From Chitinophaga agrisoli (lineage in GTDB: Bacteria; Bacteroidota; Bacteroidia; Chitinophagales; Chitinophagaceae): a DNA stretch of 64,000 nucleotides. The translations under genes were made by a program, and so were the position numbers. Of the stretch, positions 44,929-54,954 are shown in pieces. The DNA lies in the NCBI RefSeq assembly GCF_008386695.1, contig NZ_VUOC01000002.1:1294481-1358480 (forward strand), in the 5' to 3' direction. How positions within the stretch are numbered: position 1 is the first letter of the stretch; every line of letters starts with the position of its first letter. A model generated the notes under the pieces. It was not told the DNA's origin, made no database searches, and was given only the letters and a program-made list of their open reading frames with translations.

Positions 44929-45615
44929 ATGTTTCAAAATAAGAATAGCTGCTTGTACGGTCTGGTATTGCTTATCTCATTATTTAGCTGCAGACAACAA
45001 GCCGGCAACACGGAGTTTGAAGGAATCATTACTTATAAGATCATTTACAAAGACTATACCTTAGGGGATTATGGAGATACCTTAAAGGTTTTCTACTCCA
45101 AAGGCAATATGATCAGGGCATATAATACCAAAGACCCCAAGGGACTAAGAAAGGAAATCTTTCTGGCTAAAGGCCCGCGGTATTTTATGAACATAGGACC
45201 TTCCGATACCCTTTATAGTTATGATATCACAAGTAATAACTTGGTGTTGACCGATACAAAGAAGTTGCAAAGCAAAAAGATACTAAATTATACCTGTGAG
45301 CGGTTTGATATGTATGCGACCCTTACAACTAAGTCCGGGGCGCCTGTATTCACAGCGCAAAGCACCACCTTTTCCAGGGATGCGCTGAAAGTAAACCCAC
45401 TGCATTTCAAAAACTGGCGTTTTGGTAACTTTAATATTTATGTGGAGCACGCAGGATCCCTGCCTTTGCGGTCTGAGTCTACAACAAAGTACAGTGACAA
45501 AACCAGCATGGGGACTAAGATCTATGAAGCCGTTGCAATAGCGCCGCAGCAATTAGATCCTAAGATGTTTGAAATAGATGAATCAATGGTCAGGGAGTTT
45601 GTTATGCCGCAATAA
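44929..45615 (+). CDS. Hypothetical lipoprotein (GLPGLI/DUF4412-like)
   Basis: A 228-residue protein with lipobox LFSC (Cys21). The mature part starts EFEGIITYKIIYKDYTLGD and is mostly beta strand, with the pattern KVFYSKGNMIR and KILNYTCERFDMYAT seen in GLPGLI/DUF4412-type periplasmic proteins of Bacteroidota. Function unknown. It ends ten bases from a convergent lipocalin-like gene. Confidence 0.7.
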   Translation: MFQNKNSCLYGLVLLISLFSCRQQAGNTEFEGIITYKIIYKDYTLGDYGDTLKVFYSKGNMIRAYNTKDPKGLRKEIFLAKGPRYFMNIGPSDTLYSYDITSNNLVLTDTKKLQSKKILNYTCERFDMYATLTTKSGAPVFTAQSTTFSRDALKVNPLHFKNWRFGNFNIYVEHAGSLPLRSESTTKYSDKTSMGTKIYEAVAIAPQQLDPKMFEIDESMVREFVMPQ

Positions 45616-45625
45616 ATATAACCGG

Positions 45626-46078
45626 CTATTTCTCCCTTACATAGCGCTCAATGATCTCGTGATCTACACCAGCGCCTTCTACCTTTTCTATTCCTTTTTG
45701 CGTGAGCGTATCATTACTGATATCAACCGTAAAGGTAAAAGTCTTTCCTTCCCAGTTCCGATCCGAATAGTAATCCAGGTGCTCTGTGTAGGTAACGCCT
45801 TCCAGGGTATAGCTGCCGCCGCCGGCGTCGAAATGGTTGGCGGAGTCTTTAGGCGCGTCAATATCGTGCTTCAGAAAAGCAAAATGGTGGTCGTTGATGA
45901 TCTTTATCATCCGGGTGCCCTTTGTATAGTCTATAGTGACGGTATCTCCTTTTGTAATGGTGGCGCCGGAGATCAACCGCCAGGTGCCGTTAATGGGCTG
46001 GGTGACGGTAACAGATGCATTACAGGACAACAGCAGCCCAAAGGGCAGCAGCAACATAGGTAAGAACGTGTGTTTCAT
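45626..46078 (-). CDS. Lipocalin-like domain lipoprotein
   Basis: A 150-residue protein with lipobox LLSC (Cys19). The sequence INGTWRLISGATITKGD, followed by MIKIINDHHFAFLKHD and GVTYTEHLDYYSD, fits the small lipocalin-like proteins common in Bacteroidota, which begin with a GxWxLxS strand. The ligand is unknown. Single gene. Confidence 0.72.
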   Translation of the reverse strand: MKHTFLPMLLLPFGLLLSCNASVTVTQPINGTWRLISGATITKGDTVTIDYTKGTRMIKIINDHHFAFLKHDIDAPKDSANHFDAGGGSYTLEGVTYTEHLDYYSDRNWEGKTFTFTVDISNDTLTQKGIEKVEGAGVDHEIIERYVREK

Positions 46079-46185
46079 GAGATAAATATAAAGAATAATC
46101 CTAGTCTTTACCGGTACATGATGTCCGTTCTCAGTAACTAAATGATCTCTTTTCTACTACGCCAATACGTTGCGTAGGCCCCACC

Positions 46186-46193
46186 TATTTTTG
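46186..46193 (+). promoter_or_regulatory. Putative -7 element of the truncated haloperoxidase-like gene
   Basis: TATTTTTG fits TAnnTTTG about 44 bases before the ATG. No matching -33 is present; an imperfect inverted repeat (CTACGC at 46157-46162, GCGTAG at 46172-46177) lies where it would be. Confidence 0.3.
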
Positions 46194-46236
46194 CCAGGCA
46201 AATCCAAATTACCGTTAACCTTAAAAAAACTGAAGT

Positions 46237-46800
46237 ATGACCCCGGTGTATTTATGTTCCCGTTTAGCGGGTTGGTTCTTCCTTGTAACCACGTTTTCCT
46301 GTGAAAATAAGGACAGCCTGCTGCACAGCGCCCCTCCTGTTAAAGCCAATACCTTATCAACAGTAATTGCGTACAATGGAGAGGCTACAGTTCCCCTTTC
46401 CTGGTATCAGCTGGAGTTGAAGCTGATAAAAGAAAGCAAGGAGCACAATTTCCTGATGACCGCCCGTACCATTGCCTATACCGGCATTGCCTTACGTGAA
46501 GCCGCCGGCGCCGGCGCTTTTGGTATCCGCCGTTTAGGTGGCCCGCAAGTGTTTCCAACACCAGAGAAAGGCAAAAAATATATTGCTGCTATTGCCGCCA
46601 ATAGCGCCATGGCCAATATCATGCGTGGGATATTCCAGCATGCGGGTATGGAAAACCAGCACCTGATCACGCAGCTGGAGAATGATAACCTGCAATTGTT
46701 AGCGGGTAATTATTCCCAGGAAGAGATCCTGCGCTCCGTTAATTTTGGCAGGCTGGTAGCTATTGCCGTTTATCAATGGTCTAAGACGGATGGCAGTTGA
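46237..46800 (+). CDS. Truncated vanadium haloperoxidase-like lipoprotein
   Basis: The 187 residues start with a lipoprotein signal (TTFSC, Cys22). The remainder, WYQLELKLIKES...FLMTARTIAYTGIALREAAG, then KYIAAIAANSAMANIMRGIF and NFGRLVAIAVYQWSKTDG, matches the N-terminal helical part of Bacteroidota vanadium-dependent haloperoxidase-type proteins. Those proteins are more than 400 residues long and carry the PAP2-like vanadate site after this point. Here a TGA follows TDGS and a strong terminator begins 17 bases later, so the whole catalytic half is missing. Probably a non-functional remnant, although the remaining frame is intact. Confidence 0.7.
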   Translation: MTPVYLCSRLAGWFFLVTTFSCENKDSLLHSAPPVKANTLSTVIAYNGEATVPLSWYQLELKLIKESKEHNFLMTARTIAYTGIALREAAGAGAFGIRRLGGPQVFPTPEKGKKYIAAIAANSAMANIMRGIFQHAGMENQHLITQLENDNLQLLAGNYSQEEILRSVNFGRLVAIAVYQWSKTDGS

Positions 46801-46816
46801 AAATAACTGCGCTATA

Positions 46817-46857
46817 AAAAAGCCCCCCGTAGCAATAATAGCTGCGGGGGGCTTTTT
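46817..46857. terminator. Strong GC-rich hairpin terminator
   Basis: A 17-bp stem with one G-T pair (arms 46817-46833 and 46841-46857, core GCCCCCCG/CGGGGGGC), a seven-base loop, flanked by A-run and T-run. It serves the truncated gene and the convergent gene at 46875. Confidence 0.9.
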
Positions 46858-46874
46858 AGTTGCAGGAGTAGGCA

Positions 46875-48575
46875 TTAATGCGCTAATGCCTTTTCCAGTT
46901 GTCCGATCTTTTGCTGCTGCGCTTTTATCTGTTTATCCTGTTCTATCAGATGCAGGCTCAGTTCTTCTATTTTCTTCAGCAGCATGGCCTGGTTCTTTAC
47001 CAGGTCCAGCCCGTCTTTTTCCACTTCTTTTGCAGACGGGATCTCCGGCAGGTGATGATGCTGTAAAATGAATGCTTCCAGCTGAGGCAACGACATCGCC
47101 GGGCGGTCTTTCTCAAATACATAGTCCGGCCAAAGACCTGCGGGCACCTCTATTTTAGTAAGGGACGCTCCCACTGGCCGCCAGTTGGCCACTCCGTTAA
47201 AGTCAGACATGAGCACATACCCGGGAACAGCGCCGGTAGGTATCCTTAACCCGGTAGCGAAAACACGGCCATTTACCTGCAGTTTGTCGCCATTATCCTC
47301 TGCGGTACCAATCAGGGTGTTACCGCCTTGTGAATTAAAACGGTTCTGTCCATAAGTGTTTTCTATACCAATATGGGTAACGCCGTTCAGGTTATCCAGC
47401 TGAGGATTATAATAGATACCACGTGCGATATAAGTATTACCGGATGTATTGGCTATTGGCGGGTCTATCAGCAAAGTGGCCACTTGTTTTCCACTGGAAG
47501 AGCTGGGGTTACCCCATCCCTGCCGGATACGTACAATGCTGGCATCATTAAAGAAATCACGCGTTTGGATCTGGGAGCCTTCAAATACCCAGTTAGCTTC
47601 CAATGCGCCAAAAAAAGAAGATTGGAAATGTACGGAGGATATTTCGGAATCATCCAGGCGAATGCCCTGGTGCAGGCCCATTAATTGGGTTACATTCATG
47701 CCCTTGGTAATCGAAAAGTTATTTATCTGCATATGGGATGTTACCCGTGCAATGCCATCTACATCCAATTTAGCGCTGAGATTAGGAACACTGTTACCTA
47801 ACTGCAGGTTACCGCCGGATGTAAGCGTCATCTGTGTAATATTGCCTGTTTTGAAGACGATGGGCATTTCATCTATGGTGCCCAGGAAGCTGGGCGCGTT
47901 ATTGATAGTATTACCAGAAGTGGACCAGGCGCCGGTAGCACTGCCGCCCCCATCATTTACCAGGATCACGTTGCCACTGCCGTCTACCGATAATACCTTG
48001 CCATCTCCGGTAGTGGCCGGGGATGCGCTGGTCAGCTGCATCAACTGCAAACCACTGGTATTAGCTACCGGGCTGTTAATAGATACGCGGTTGGCCGGGG
48101 ATACCGTACCAAAGCCAAAATTGCCGTCAGCGTCCAGCACCAAACGCATGCTGGTAGCATTCTGATCCCAGATAAAGAATTTATTGGCTACGCCAAAATG
48201 CGGTTCAAAAGCGTTGCCTGCACCTATATGGTACTGGCGGCCGGTGCCTTTGAAGCCCAGCATCGTATAACCGTCGCCCAGGCCATCTTCCAGCATGGCT
48301 ACCGGGTTATAATTACCGCTTTGATGTTTATATACATGCAGGGGCGCTAATGGCGATGCAGTGCGGATACCCAGGTTACCAGCGGCGCCGTCCAGGATCA
48401 GGTTATTGGCGCCCAGGTTCAGGGTAGTAGTGCCGGTAAGACTGCCCCCCAGGGACACGGTGGCAGCGGTACCGGTACCACTGGTGCTAAGGCCGTTACC
48501 GGATAAATAAAGCTGGGCATGCAGGCGGCCGGAACAGGCCAGGCAAAAAAGGGCGATAACAAGGAAACGGTTCAT
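46875..48575 (-). CDS. Exported tail-fibre-like surface protein with C-terminal coiled coil
   Basis: A 566-residue protein with signal peptide (about 1-21, RLHAQ). The long middle is rich in Gly, Asn, Ser and Thr, with repeating beta-strand blocks (GTGTAATVSLGGSLTGTTTLNLG; LDADGNFGFGTVSPANRVSINS) as in phage tail-fibre or trimeric surface proteins. The last 80 residues contain LEAFILQHHHLPEIPSAKEVEKDGLDL and a coiled coil (about 520-566), a C-terminal module recurring in Bacteroidota surface proteins. I do not know its function. No phage genes surround it. Confidence 0.75.
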   Translation of the reverse strand: MNRFLVIALFCLACSGRLHAQLYLSGNGLSTSGTGTAATVSLGGSLTGTTTLNLGANNLILDGAAGNLGIRTASPLAPLHVYKHQSGNYNPVAMLEDGLGDGYTMLGFKGTGRQYHIGAGNAFEPHFGVANKFFIWDQNATSMRLVLDADGNFGFGTVSPANRVSINSPVANTSGLQLMQLTSASPATTGDGKVLSVDGSGNVILVNDGGGSATGAWSTSGNTINNAPSFLGTIDEMPIVFKTGNITQMTLTSGGNLQLGNSVPNLSAKLDVDGIARVTSHMQINNFSITKGMNVTQLMGLHQGIRLDDSEISSVHFQSSFFGALEANWVFEGSQIQTRDFFNDASIVRIRQGWGNPSSSSGKQVATLLIDPPIANTSGNTYIARGIYYNPQLDNLNGVTHIGIENTYGQNRFNSQGGNTLIGTAEDNGDKLQVNGRVFATGLRIPTGAVPGYVLMSDFNGVANWRPVGASLTKIEVPAGLWPDYVFEKDRPAMSLPQLEAFILQHHHLPEIPSAKEVEKDGLDLVKNQAMLLKKIEELSLHLIEQDKQIKAQQQKIGQLEKALAH

Positions 48576-48861
48576 GGGATAAGAGATTGGGATTAATCGT
48601 GATGGTTATTTTGATATACCTAAAATTATACAAAGTTTTTAATCGTGCGGGAGGCTTTTGTTGTCTGATATAGTTAAATACGAAAAAGAAATTTTGCATG
48701 CAATATTAAAAATGCATAAAAAAAGATGCAACTTTAAGCAGTGAACAATTGACCCGTTAAAACCCGTGTTCCAGTTTTTGTAAACCTATCTTTAAAACCC
48801 ATGAGCCCATACCTCGCGTAGTATAAACATCCTATATCATTGATCTAAAACCCTCATAACA

Positions 48862-51800
48862 ATGAAAAACCTATTCATCTTTGCATTCCTTGCTAACATT
48901 ATCCTATTGGGGCCGTTACAGGCACAAAACAGCGGACCTATTGCGTACTGGAAGCTTGACGAAAGCAGCGGCAACACAGCCGCAGACAATTCCGGTAATA
49001 ACCAGAACGGCAGCCTGACGGGCTGTACCTGGCAACCCACAGGCGGTAAGGTAAACGGCGCCCTGCGTTTTAATGGCAGCTCCGACCTGGTAAATATCAA
49101 CACCGCTACCGGCTCCGCGCCGGCGCTTTCCGTAGCGCTTTGGTTAAACGCATCCACCGTTAAATACCAGATCCCCATTGACAAATTACCATCCAATGGT
49201 ACGGCGGGATGGTCTGTAAAAATGCGTGAGAACGGAGAGATATGGATCCGGATCGGCAGTGAAGGCAATCATTCGGACCTTATATTATCCAATGCCTATA
49301 CGGCCAATACCTGGGTGCATCTGGCCTTTACTTTTCAGAACGGCAACCTGGCCGCGTATATCAATGGCGCCGTTGCCGGCACGCAGATAAACATTCCCCA
49401 AACAGTGAATAATACTACTACGCCGCTACGGCTGGGGATCTCCACCATTAATGGGAGTGAAGCATTTGGCGGATTGCTGGATGATATCAGGATCTATAAC
49501 CGGGTGTTGAGTTATGAGGAGGTTATGCAAATGAATGGCATTACCCCGCCGGTATTGCCACAGGTTGGCGACCTGACCATGTGGTATAATACAGAGTCCG
49601 GAACGGAGTTCACCAATGCCTTACCTATCGGCAACGGCCGTATGGGCGGTATGGTCTATGGAAATATAGCCCAGGAACGGATCGGGCTGAACGAAGCCAC
49701 GGTATGGAGCGGCAACCCCGGCGCCAATAACCGGGCAGGCGCCGCTAATTTCCTGGCGGAAGCCCGGAGCCGGATCTTTGCGGGCGATTATACCGGCGCA
49801 GACAACCTGGTGAACAGCAACATGATCAGCTCAGGGAACCAGGCCTACCAGCCGGTGGGCAACCTCACCCTCAATTTTGCAGGTCATACGCCCGGCAATT
49901 ACTACCGGGAACTTGATCTTAAGACCGCTATTGCAAAAGTTACCTATGTTTATAACGGCGTTAACTACACGCGTGAGTATTTTGCCAGCTATCCTGACCA
50001 GGCGATCATTATAAGGTTAAGCGCAGATCAACCGGGAAAGATCACGTATACCGCCGGTATGAATACCCCGCATACACCCGGCAGCGTTGCGGTACAGGAC
50101 TCTAATATGCTGATCCTGAACGGGCAGGCGGATGCTATCCGGTTCCAGTCTCGCGCCAGGATCCAGCATGATGGCGGTACTATCACCAACAACGGGTCCA
50201 GCATTACCGTAACCGGCGCCAACAGCTCTGTTATTGCCCTTGTTATTGGCACTAATTTTAACAGCTACAATAATGTAAGCGGCGACCAGGCCGCCAGGGC
50301 CAGTCAATATGTTGCTGCCCTTGGCTCAAAAACATATACGCAAATAAAGCAGGACCATATTACGGCTTACCAGCAATTGTTTAATCGTGTTACGTTTAAT
50401 CCCGGTCCGGCCAATACTGCTTTTTCCGGTTATCCTACCAATCAGCGGATTGCCACATTTGGTCTTTCCAATGACCCGCAGCTGGTAAGGCTGTATTATC
50501 AGTTTGGCAGGTACCTGCTTATCTCCTCTTCGCAGCCCGGCTCACAGGCGGCGAATTTGCAGGGCGTTTGGAATGACCAGATGAGCCCACCCTGGGGTAG
50601 TAACTATACAACCAACATCAACACAGAGATGAATTACTGGCTGGCAGAATCTGCCAATCTGCCGGAATGTGCCACGCCGTTAATTGATAAGGTAAAGAAC
50701 ATGGTACCGCAGGGTAAGCTCACTGCGCAGGCGCACTGGGGCGTGAACAGCGGATGGGTAGCCCACCATCAGACAGATCTCTGGAACCATACTGCCCCTA
50801 TGGATGGCCCCTGGGGCTTCTGGCCTACCGGCGGCGCATGGCTCACCAAACATCTGTGGGAACATTATCTTTTTGACCAGGATGCCAGCTACCTGGCGGA
50901 CGTATATCCTACGATCAAAGGCGCCGCAGAATTTTTCCTGGCCAGCATGGTAACAGAAACCGTGAGCGGTAACAACTACCTGGTGACCTGTCCCAGCCCT
51001 TCGCCGGAGATCATGTTTAACGGCAACTCCTGGTTGAGCTTTGGACCTACTATGGATAACCAGATCATCCGGGATGTTTTTAACGCCACTTTACGTGCAT
51101 CTGAAATATTGAATATAGACGCCTCCTTCCGCAGCCAGCTCACTGCCGCCATTGCTAAATTGCCGCCCAATAAGATCGGCCAGCATGGGCAATTGCAGGA
51201 ATGGTTCTATGACTGGGACAACCCTGCGGATCAGAACCGGCACGTTTCTCACCTGTACGGTTCTTTCCCCGGCAACCAGATCACCAAACGCGGTACGCCT
51301 GCTTTTTCAGACGCCGCCAGAACAACACTGATAGAGCGGGGCGATCTTAGCACCGGCTGGTCGCTGGCATGGAAGATCAATTTATGGGCAAGACAGGAAG
51401 ATGGTAATCACTGTTATGATCTGATCCGCCTGTTACTAACACCTGCCAGGACCTATAACAACCTGTTTGATGCGCATCCTCCTTTCCAGATCGACGGTAA
51501 TTTTGGCGCGGTATCCGGGATTGATGAAATGCTGCTGCAGAGCCAGAACGGAGAGCTGCAATTATTACCTGCCCTCCCATCTGTATGGGCCAATGGCGTT
51601 ATTAACGGCTTAAGGGCCCGTGGCGGGTTTGTAGTGGATTCCATGATATGGCGGAACAGCCGGCCGCTGAAGACCGTCATTACCGCTAATAATGGCGGCG
51701 TATGCAATGTGCGCTACGGGAATGTGGTGAAGCAATTCAATACTGTTGCTCATACCAGTTATACGCTGGATAGCTCGCTCAACGTGATCAGCCAAACCAG

Positions 51801-52356
51801 TGGCGCCCCTGTTATCTCCGGCAGCGACAGCAGCTCCGGTACAGCCGGCAATACTTATACTTATGCCATTGTAGCCAGCAACAGCCCCACCAGCTATGGC
51901 GCCGCAGGTTTACCCCCGGGTCTTACCATTAATACCAGCACAGGCGTGATCAGCGGCAAGCCTACGACCGTTGGCAGTTTTAATGGCACTATCAGTGCGG
52001 CCAATGCAAACGGCCGCAGCACCAAAAAGCTGGTCATCACTATTAGCAATGGCCTGACATTCACGCGCACCGGCGCTGCCACTAAACTGGCCATGGCGGA
52101 TGCCGGCACAGAGAAGGATACAAAGCTTGCCTACTGGCCAACGCCGGTATCGCGGGAATTCCATATCCGTATGGATGGTTCCTATACTATGGTGGAAGTG
52201 GTGGATGTTCTTGGGAGGGTACGCTACCAGGATAACGCTATCAAAGGTGCTACCGCACTTAACCTGGACCTTGGCCACCTGGAAAGCGGGGTTTATTTTG
52301 TGCGGCTGCGTTCTGGTGATCATGCAAACACTATACGTATCGTAAAAACGCGGTAG
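48862..52356 (+). CDS. Secreted LamG-GH95 alpha-L-fucosidase-like enzyme with T9SS sorting domain
   Basis: A 1164-residue modular enzyme. After a signal peptide (about 1-22) comes a LamG/concanavalin-like domain (about 27-215; IAYWKLDESSGNTAADNSG), then a GH95 catalytic region (about 235-985) with LPIGNGRMGGMVYG, ERIGLNEATVWSGNPG, QGVWNDQMSPPWGSNYTTNIN and GWSLAWKINLWAR, all GH95 hallmarks. An Ig-like putative domain (about 990-1070) and a T9SS C-terminal sorting domain (LAYWPTPVSREFHI to the end) follow. GH95 contains alpha-1,2-L-fucosidases and alpha-L-galactosidases. It is secreted by T9SS and has no SusC/SusD next to it. Confidence 0.92.
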   Translation: MKNLFIFAFLANIILLGPLQAQNSGPIAYWKLDESSGNTAADNSGNNQNGSLTGCTWQPTGGKVNGALRFNGSSDLVNINTATGSAPALSVALWLNASTVKYQIPIDKLPSNGTAGWSVKMRENGEIWIRIGSEGNHSDLILSNAYTANTWVHLAFTFQNGNLAAYINGAVAGTQINIPQTVNNTTTPLRLGISTINGSEAFGGLLDDIRIYNRVLSYEEVMQMNGITPPVLPQVGDLTMWYNTESGTEFTNALPIGNGRMGGMVYGNIAQERIGLNEATVWSGNPGANNRAGAANFLAEARSRIFAGDYTGADNLVNSNMISSGNQAYQPVGNLTLNFAGHTPGNYYRELDLKTAIAKVTYVYNGVNYTREYFASYPDQAIIIRLSADQPGKITYTAGMNTPHTPGSVAVQDSNMLILNGQADAIRFQSRARIQHDGGTITNNGSSITVTGANSSVIALVIGTNFNSYNNVSGDQAARASQYVAALGSKTYTQIKQDHITAYQQLFNRVTFNPGPANTAFSGYPTNQRIATFGLSNDPQLVRLYYQFGRYLLISSSQPGSQAANLQGVWNDQMSPPWGSNYTTNINTEMNYWLAESANLPECATPLIDKVKNMVPQGKLTAQAHWGVNSGWVAHHQTDLWNHTAPMDGPWGFWPTGGAWLTKHLWEHYLFDQDASYLADVYPTIKGAAEFFLASMVTETVSGNNYLVTCPSPSPEIMFNGNSWLSFGPTMDNQIIRDVFNATLRASEILNIDASFRSQLTAAIAKLPPNKIGQHGQLQEWFYDWDNPADQNRHVSHLYGSFPGNQITKRGTPAFSDAARTTLIERGDLSTGWSLAWKINLWARQEDGNHCYDLIRLLLTPARTYNNLFDAHPPFQIDGNFGAVSGIDEMLLQSQNGELQLLPALPSVWANGVINGLRARGGFVVDSMIWRNSRPLKTVITANNGGVCNVRYGNVVKQFNTVAHTSYTLDSSLNVISQTSGAPVISGSDSSSGTAGNTYTYAIVASNSPTSYGAAGLPPGLTINTSTGVISGKPTTVGSFNGTISAANANGRSTKKLVITISNGLTFTRTGAATKLAMADAGTEKDTKLAYWPTPVSREFHIRMDGSYTMVEVVDVLGRVRYQDNAIKGATALNLDLGHLESGVYFVRLRSGDHANTIRIVKTR

Positions 52357-52365
52357 ATTTATTAT

Positions 52366-52407
52366 AACAGGACGGCTGCATCATATCTGGTGCAGCCGTC
52401 CTGTTTT
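52366..52407. terminator. Bidirectional hairpin terminator
   Basis: A perfect 15-bp stem (AACAGGACGGCTGCA at 52366-52380 with its complement at 52391-52405), a ten-base loop and a T-tail, between the convergent GH95 gene and the UvrA2-like gene. Confidence 0.88.
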
Positions 52408-52410
52408 GTG

Positions 52411-54935
52411 TTATGCCTCCAGTTTGCGGGCCAGGTAAACAGCAGTGCGGCCGCCCTTTGCCGCCGCTACCTGCTCCGGGGTTCCGGCGGCCACTATTTT
52501 TCCGCCCTCCTCCCCTGCGCCGGGGCCGATATCAATGACCCAATCACTTTCTGCAATGACGGTCATATCATGTTCTACTACTATGACGGTATTACCCGCT
52601 GTTACAAGGCCGTTCAACTGTGTCATTAACTTCTCCACGTCTGAGGGATGCAGGCCTGTAGTAGGCTCATCCAGCACATATAGCGTATGCCCGTGCTGGG
52701 CGCGTTGCAGCTCTGTGGCCAGCTTAATTCGTTGCGCCTCTCCGCCGGACAGTTCCGTGGCCGCCTGACCCAGGCGAAGATAGCCCAACCCTACCTGCTT
52801 AACGGTGTCCAATGCATGATAGATAGCCGTATCCTGGGCAAAGAAATCTGCCGCCTCATCTACCGTCATATTCAGCACATCCGCAATATTCTTGTCCTTA
52901 TAGGTGACCTCCAGGATCTTTTTGTTGTACCGTGTACCGTTACAGGTGGGACAAGGCGTATACACGCTGGGCAGGAAAAGCAGCTCTACCATCACAAAAC
53001 CTTCTCCCAGGCAATGCGGGCAACGGCCTTTGGCCACATTGAATGAAAAACTGCCGGCGTCGTATTTACGTGATCTGGCCATTTTAGTAGCCGCGTATAA
53101 ACGCCGCACATGGTCAAAAAGGCCGGTATAGGTAGCCAGGTTAGAGCGTGGTGTGCGGCCTATGGGTTTCTGATCAACCGTTACCAGCCTTTTTATACCC
53201 TGCATGCCGGATACGATCCTGCCTTCCAGTGTTTGAGGGGACAGCTGTTCCAGGCCCTCTGTTTCTTCACCGGCGGTTGTATCCCGTGGCATGCCCAGCT
53301 GCTCCGCCACCAGTTCTACCAGCACCTGGCTTACCAGGCTGCTTTTGCCTGAGCCGGATATGCCGGTCACGCTGCTAAAAACGCCCAATGGAAAAGCCGC
53401 CTCCAGTTGGTGGAGGTTGTTTCTTGTTACGCCTTCCAGTTTTAGCCAGTCCTTTGGCTGCCGGTACTGCCTTTTTTTACCGTTTGTTGCCGTATTGCGG
53501 AAAAAATATTTTGCTGTCAGCGACTGATTTATTGCCCGTAATCCATCAGTGGGGCCGCTGTACAAGATCTCTCCACCGCCGACTCCCGCGCCGGGGCCTA
53601 CATCCACGATCCAGTCTGCATGGCGGATCACATCTGTTTCATGTTCCACCACAAAGATGGAGTTGCCGGATGCTTTTAGTTTGTCCAGCGCCCGTAACAA
53701 GGCTTCGGTATCCGCAGGGTGCAGGCCGGCGGAGGGCTCATCCAGCACATATACTACGCCAAAGAGATTGGAGCGCACCTGTGTGGCCAGGCGCAGGCGC
53801 TGCAGTTCGCCGGGAGAAAGTGTAGGCGTTTCCCGCTCAATGGTCAGATAACCCAGCCCCAGGTCCATCATCACATCCAGGCGGGCCAGCATATCTTCTG
53901 CAATGCGCCGGTAACGATCTCCTTTTCCGGGTGTTTCTTGTCAATCTTATGCGAGCTGGCATATTTAGCGAACAAACGATGCAACGCGGCCAGGGGCAGC
54001 CTGGATAACTCCGTTATATCCTGTCCTGCAAATTTTACAGCCAGGGCTTCTTTACGCAAGCGCTTTCCGTTGCATAAGGGACAGGCGCTGCTGATCATGT
54101 ACTGCATCACGCGTTTTTTCATGAGCGCGCTCTGTGTATTGGCAAATGTTTGCAGTACATACCGCCGCGCGCCCGTAAAGGTACCCATATAACTGGGTTC
54201 CAGTTTTTGTTTGCGCGCCCTTTTCATCTCCTCTGCCGTAAAACCGGAATAGACCGGTACGGTAGGCTGCTCTTCTGTAAACAGGATCCAATCCCGGTCT
54301 TTCCGGGGCAGGTCGCGCCAGGGGATGTCTACATCATAACCCAGGGTCATCAGTATTTCGCGGAGGTTCTGGCCGCCCCAGGCGGTAGGCCAGGCGGCGA
54401 TGGCCCTTTCGCGGATGGTCAGCGAATCATCCGGCACCATCGATTGTTCTGTTACTTCATATACCCGTCCTAAGCCATGACATTGCGGGCAGGCGCCTTC
54501 CGGCGTATTGGGTGAAAATCCTTCTGCATAGATGATGGGGGCGCCGTCCGGGTAATCGCCTGCGCGGGAATATAACATCCGCAGCAGATTGGACAGGGTG
54601 GTTACGCTGCCAACAGAGCTGCGGGTACTCACGGCGCCCCGCTGCTGTTGTAATGCGACCGCAGGTGGCAGCCCCTCGATGTTGTCCACCTCTGGTACCG
54701 TCATCTGGTGAAATAATCTCCTGGCGTAGGGAGACACAGATTCCAGGTAGCGGCGTTGCGCCTCTGCATAAATGGTCCCAAAAGCGAGCGAAGACTTGCC
54801 GGAACCGGATATACCGGTAAAAACCACCAGCGCATCCCGCGGGATATCGAGAGAAATGTTCTTAAGATTATGCTCACGCGCTCCCTGTACGCGCACAAAG
54901 CCGGTAAATTCACTATGACTTTTCTGTTTGTACAT
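52411..54935 (-). pseudogene. uvrA: UvrA2-like ABC-ATPase gene split by a single-base frameshift
   Basis: Together the two halves give a UvrA of about 840 residues, the short UvrA2-type without the UvrB-binding insert. The first half (from [12 protein letters not shown] 54935, 20 bases after the alkB stop) has Walker [13 protein letters not shown] and zinc-finger-like CPQCHGLGR and CPLCNGK. It loses frame after HPEKEIVT and stops at 53871. The second half resumes at RIAEDMLARLDVMMDLGLGYL and contains LSPGELQRLRLATQ, DEPSAGLHP, a second Walker A, CPHCLGEG/CPTCNG and LSGGEAQRIKLATEL with DEPTTGLHP. One missing base near 53905-53912 explains everything, and no slippery heptamer is present. Either a real mutation or a sequencing error. 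Confidence 0.85.
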
Positions 54936-54954
54936 GCGGCAATTTAAACAAAAA

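Noticed and set aside
46800-46875. A frameshift rather than a truncation in the haloperoxidase-like gene.
   Set aside because: The bases after the stop form a terminator hairpin and then the convergent gene; no haloperoxidase coding sequence remains in any frame.
46875-48575. A prophage, because the protein resembles a tail fibre.
   Set aside because: No phage structural, lysis or integrase genes are nearby, the protein has a signal peptide, and similar surface proteins are common in Bacteroidota chromosomes.
53871-53940. Programmed ribosomal frameshifting as the explanation of the split UvrA.
   Set aside because: No slippery heptamer or suitable downstream structure was seen, and UvrA genes are not known to use frameshifting.
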